64,000 nucleotides of DNA from Rhizobium chutanense (lineage in GTDB: Bacteria; Pseudomonadota; Alphaproteobacteria; Rhizobiales; Rhizobiaceae). Below the pieces are notes generated by a model. It made no database searches. It was not told the origin of the DNA and saw only the letters and a program-made list of their open reading frames with translations. This document shows positions 63,864-64,000 of the stretch, one piece after another. Made by a program: the position numbers and the translations under genes. The stretch spans positions 1 to 64,000 of the forward strand of contig NZ_NWSV01000006.1 in assembly GCF_002531935.1 (NCBI RefSeq), in the 5' to 3' direction. Within the stretch, counting starts at the first letter, position 1. Every line of letters begins with the position of its first letter.

Positions 63864-64000
63864 TTATTCCTGGTCGTCCGCTTCGTTCTGGTTGGCGGCC
63901 TGGGCTTTCGCCAGCTTGTCGGCGCGCAACGCGTCGCGGATCAGGTCGTCGGTCAGAATGAGCTTCGCATCGCTGAGCGCCGTGAAGGGAATGGTGACCT
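63864..64000 (-). CDS. rimP: Ribosome maturation factor RimP, C-terminal end
   Basis: The minus strand encodes at least 44 C-terminal residues ([20 protein letters not shown], then an Ala/Lys/Glu-rich tail) before a TAA at 63864-63866. This matches the end of RimP, which always precedes nusA. The start lies outside the window. Confidence 0.9.
   Translation of the reverse strand, partial: VTIPFTALSDAKLILTDDLIRDALRADKLAKAQAANQNEADDQE

Overview
The window looks like a stretch of chromosome from a fast-growing Rhizobium (R. leguminosarum/R. etli type). Supporting evidence is the GC-rich alphaproteobacterial codon use, the irr-fabA-fabB-fabI block, cmk-rpsA beside a TIGR02300-type acidic protein and tRNA-Ala, a short DEDDy exoribonuclease of the NrnC type, and a rhizobial uxs1-uxe-apsS-like polysaccharide operon. 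Species and strain cannot be fixed from the sequence alone.

Layout. 1-78: 3' end of initiator tRNA-fMet and its terminator. 136-3591 (-): a large UPF1-like SF1 helicase of unknown role. 4037-4819: a NarL/LuxR-type regulator with a degenerate receiver. 5639-11044: a five-gene polysaccharide operon (UDP-glucuronate decarboxylase, UDP-sugar 4-epimerase, membrane GT2 synthase, secreted DUF995-like protein, GH26-like secreted glycosidase), which resembles the arabinose-containing polysaccharide (APS) locus of Sinorhizobium meliloti.

11199-33889: an accessory carbohydrate-uptake and catabolism region. It has two homologous Tat-type sugar-binding proteins, one complete ABC importer, LacI and TetR regulators, three Gfo/Idh/MocA dehydrogenases, a TIM-barrel epimerase, a DUF993 aldolase-like protein, a DUF2264 protein, a 2-hydroxyacid dehydrogenase, and uronate isomerase plus fructuronate reductase. 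A 16-bp dyad of the form GTAACY-N4-RGTTAY recurs at three promoters here. At two of them it sits exactly 24 nt after a TTGACA box. This suggests that one TetR repressor links the importer, the catabolic operon and perhaps the uronate genes. The substrate is not known; a uronate- or keto-sugar-containing plant glycoside would fit. A choline-kinase-like phosphotransferase and a sarcosine/dimethylglycine-dehydrogenase-like flavoprotein sit between the importer and the uronate genes.

34070-38837: slyX, GABA catabolism (gabT, gabD) with a divergent MerR-XRE-cupin fusion regulator, and nrnC. 39066-40610: a large acidic low-complexity protein of unknown function. 40704-47646: rpsA, cmk, a TIGR02300 protein, tRNA-Ala(GGC), a GIY-YIG protein and several envelope proteins. 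aroA, which I expect next to cmk in rhizobia, is not here. 47671-50995: irr divergent from the unsaturated fatty-acid genes fabA-fabB and fabI. 51104-52519: an orphan HicB and an RsmC-like methyltransferase. 52695-64000 (-): the rimP-nusA-ylxR-infB-rbfA-truB-rpsO-pnp translation and RNA-decay cluster, interrupted by a YcxB-like membrane protein (after infB) and a secreted alpha/beta hydrolase (after truB).

No CRISPR array, insertion sequence or prophage was seen. The most promising undescribed system is the TetR-linked catabolic region at 11-34 kb.
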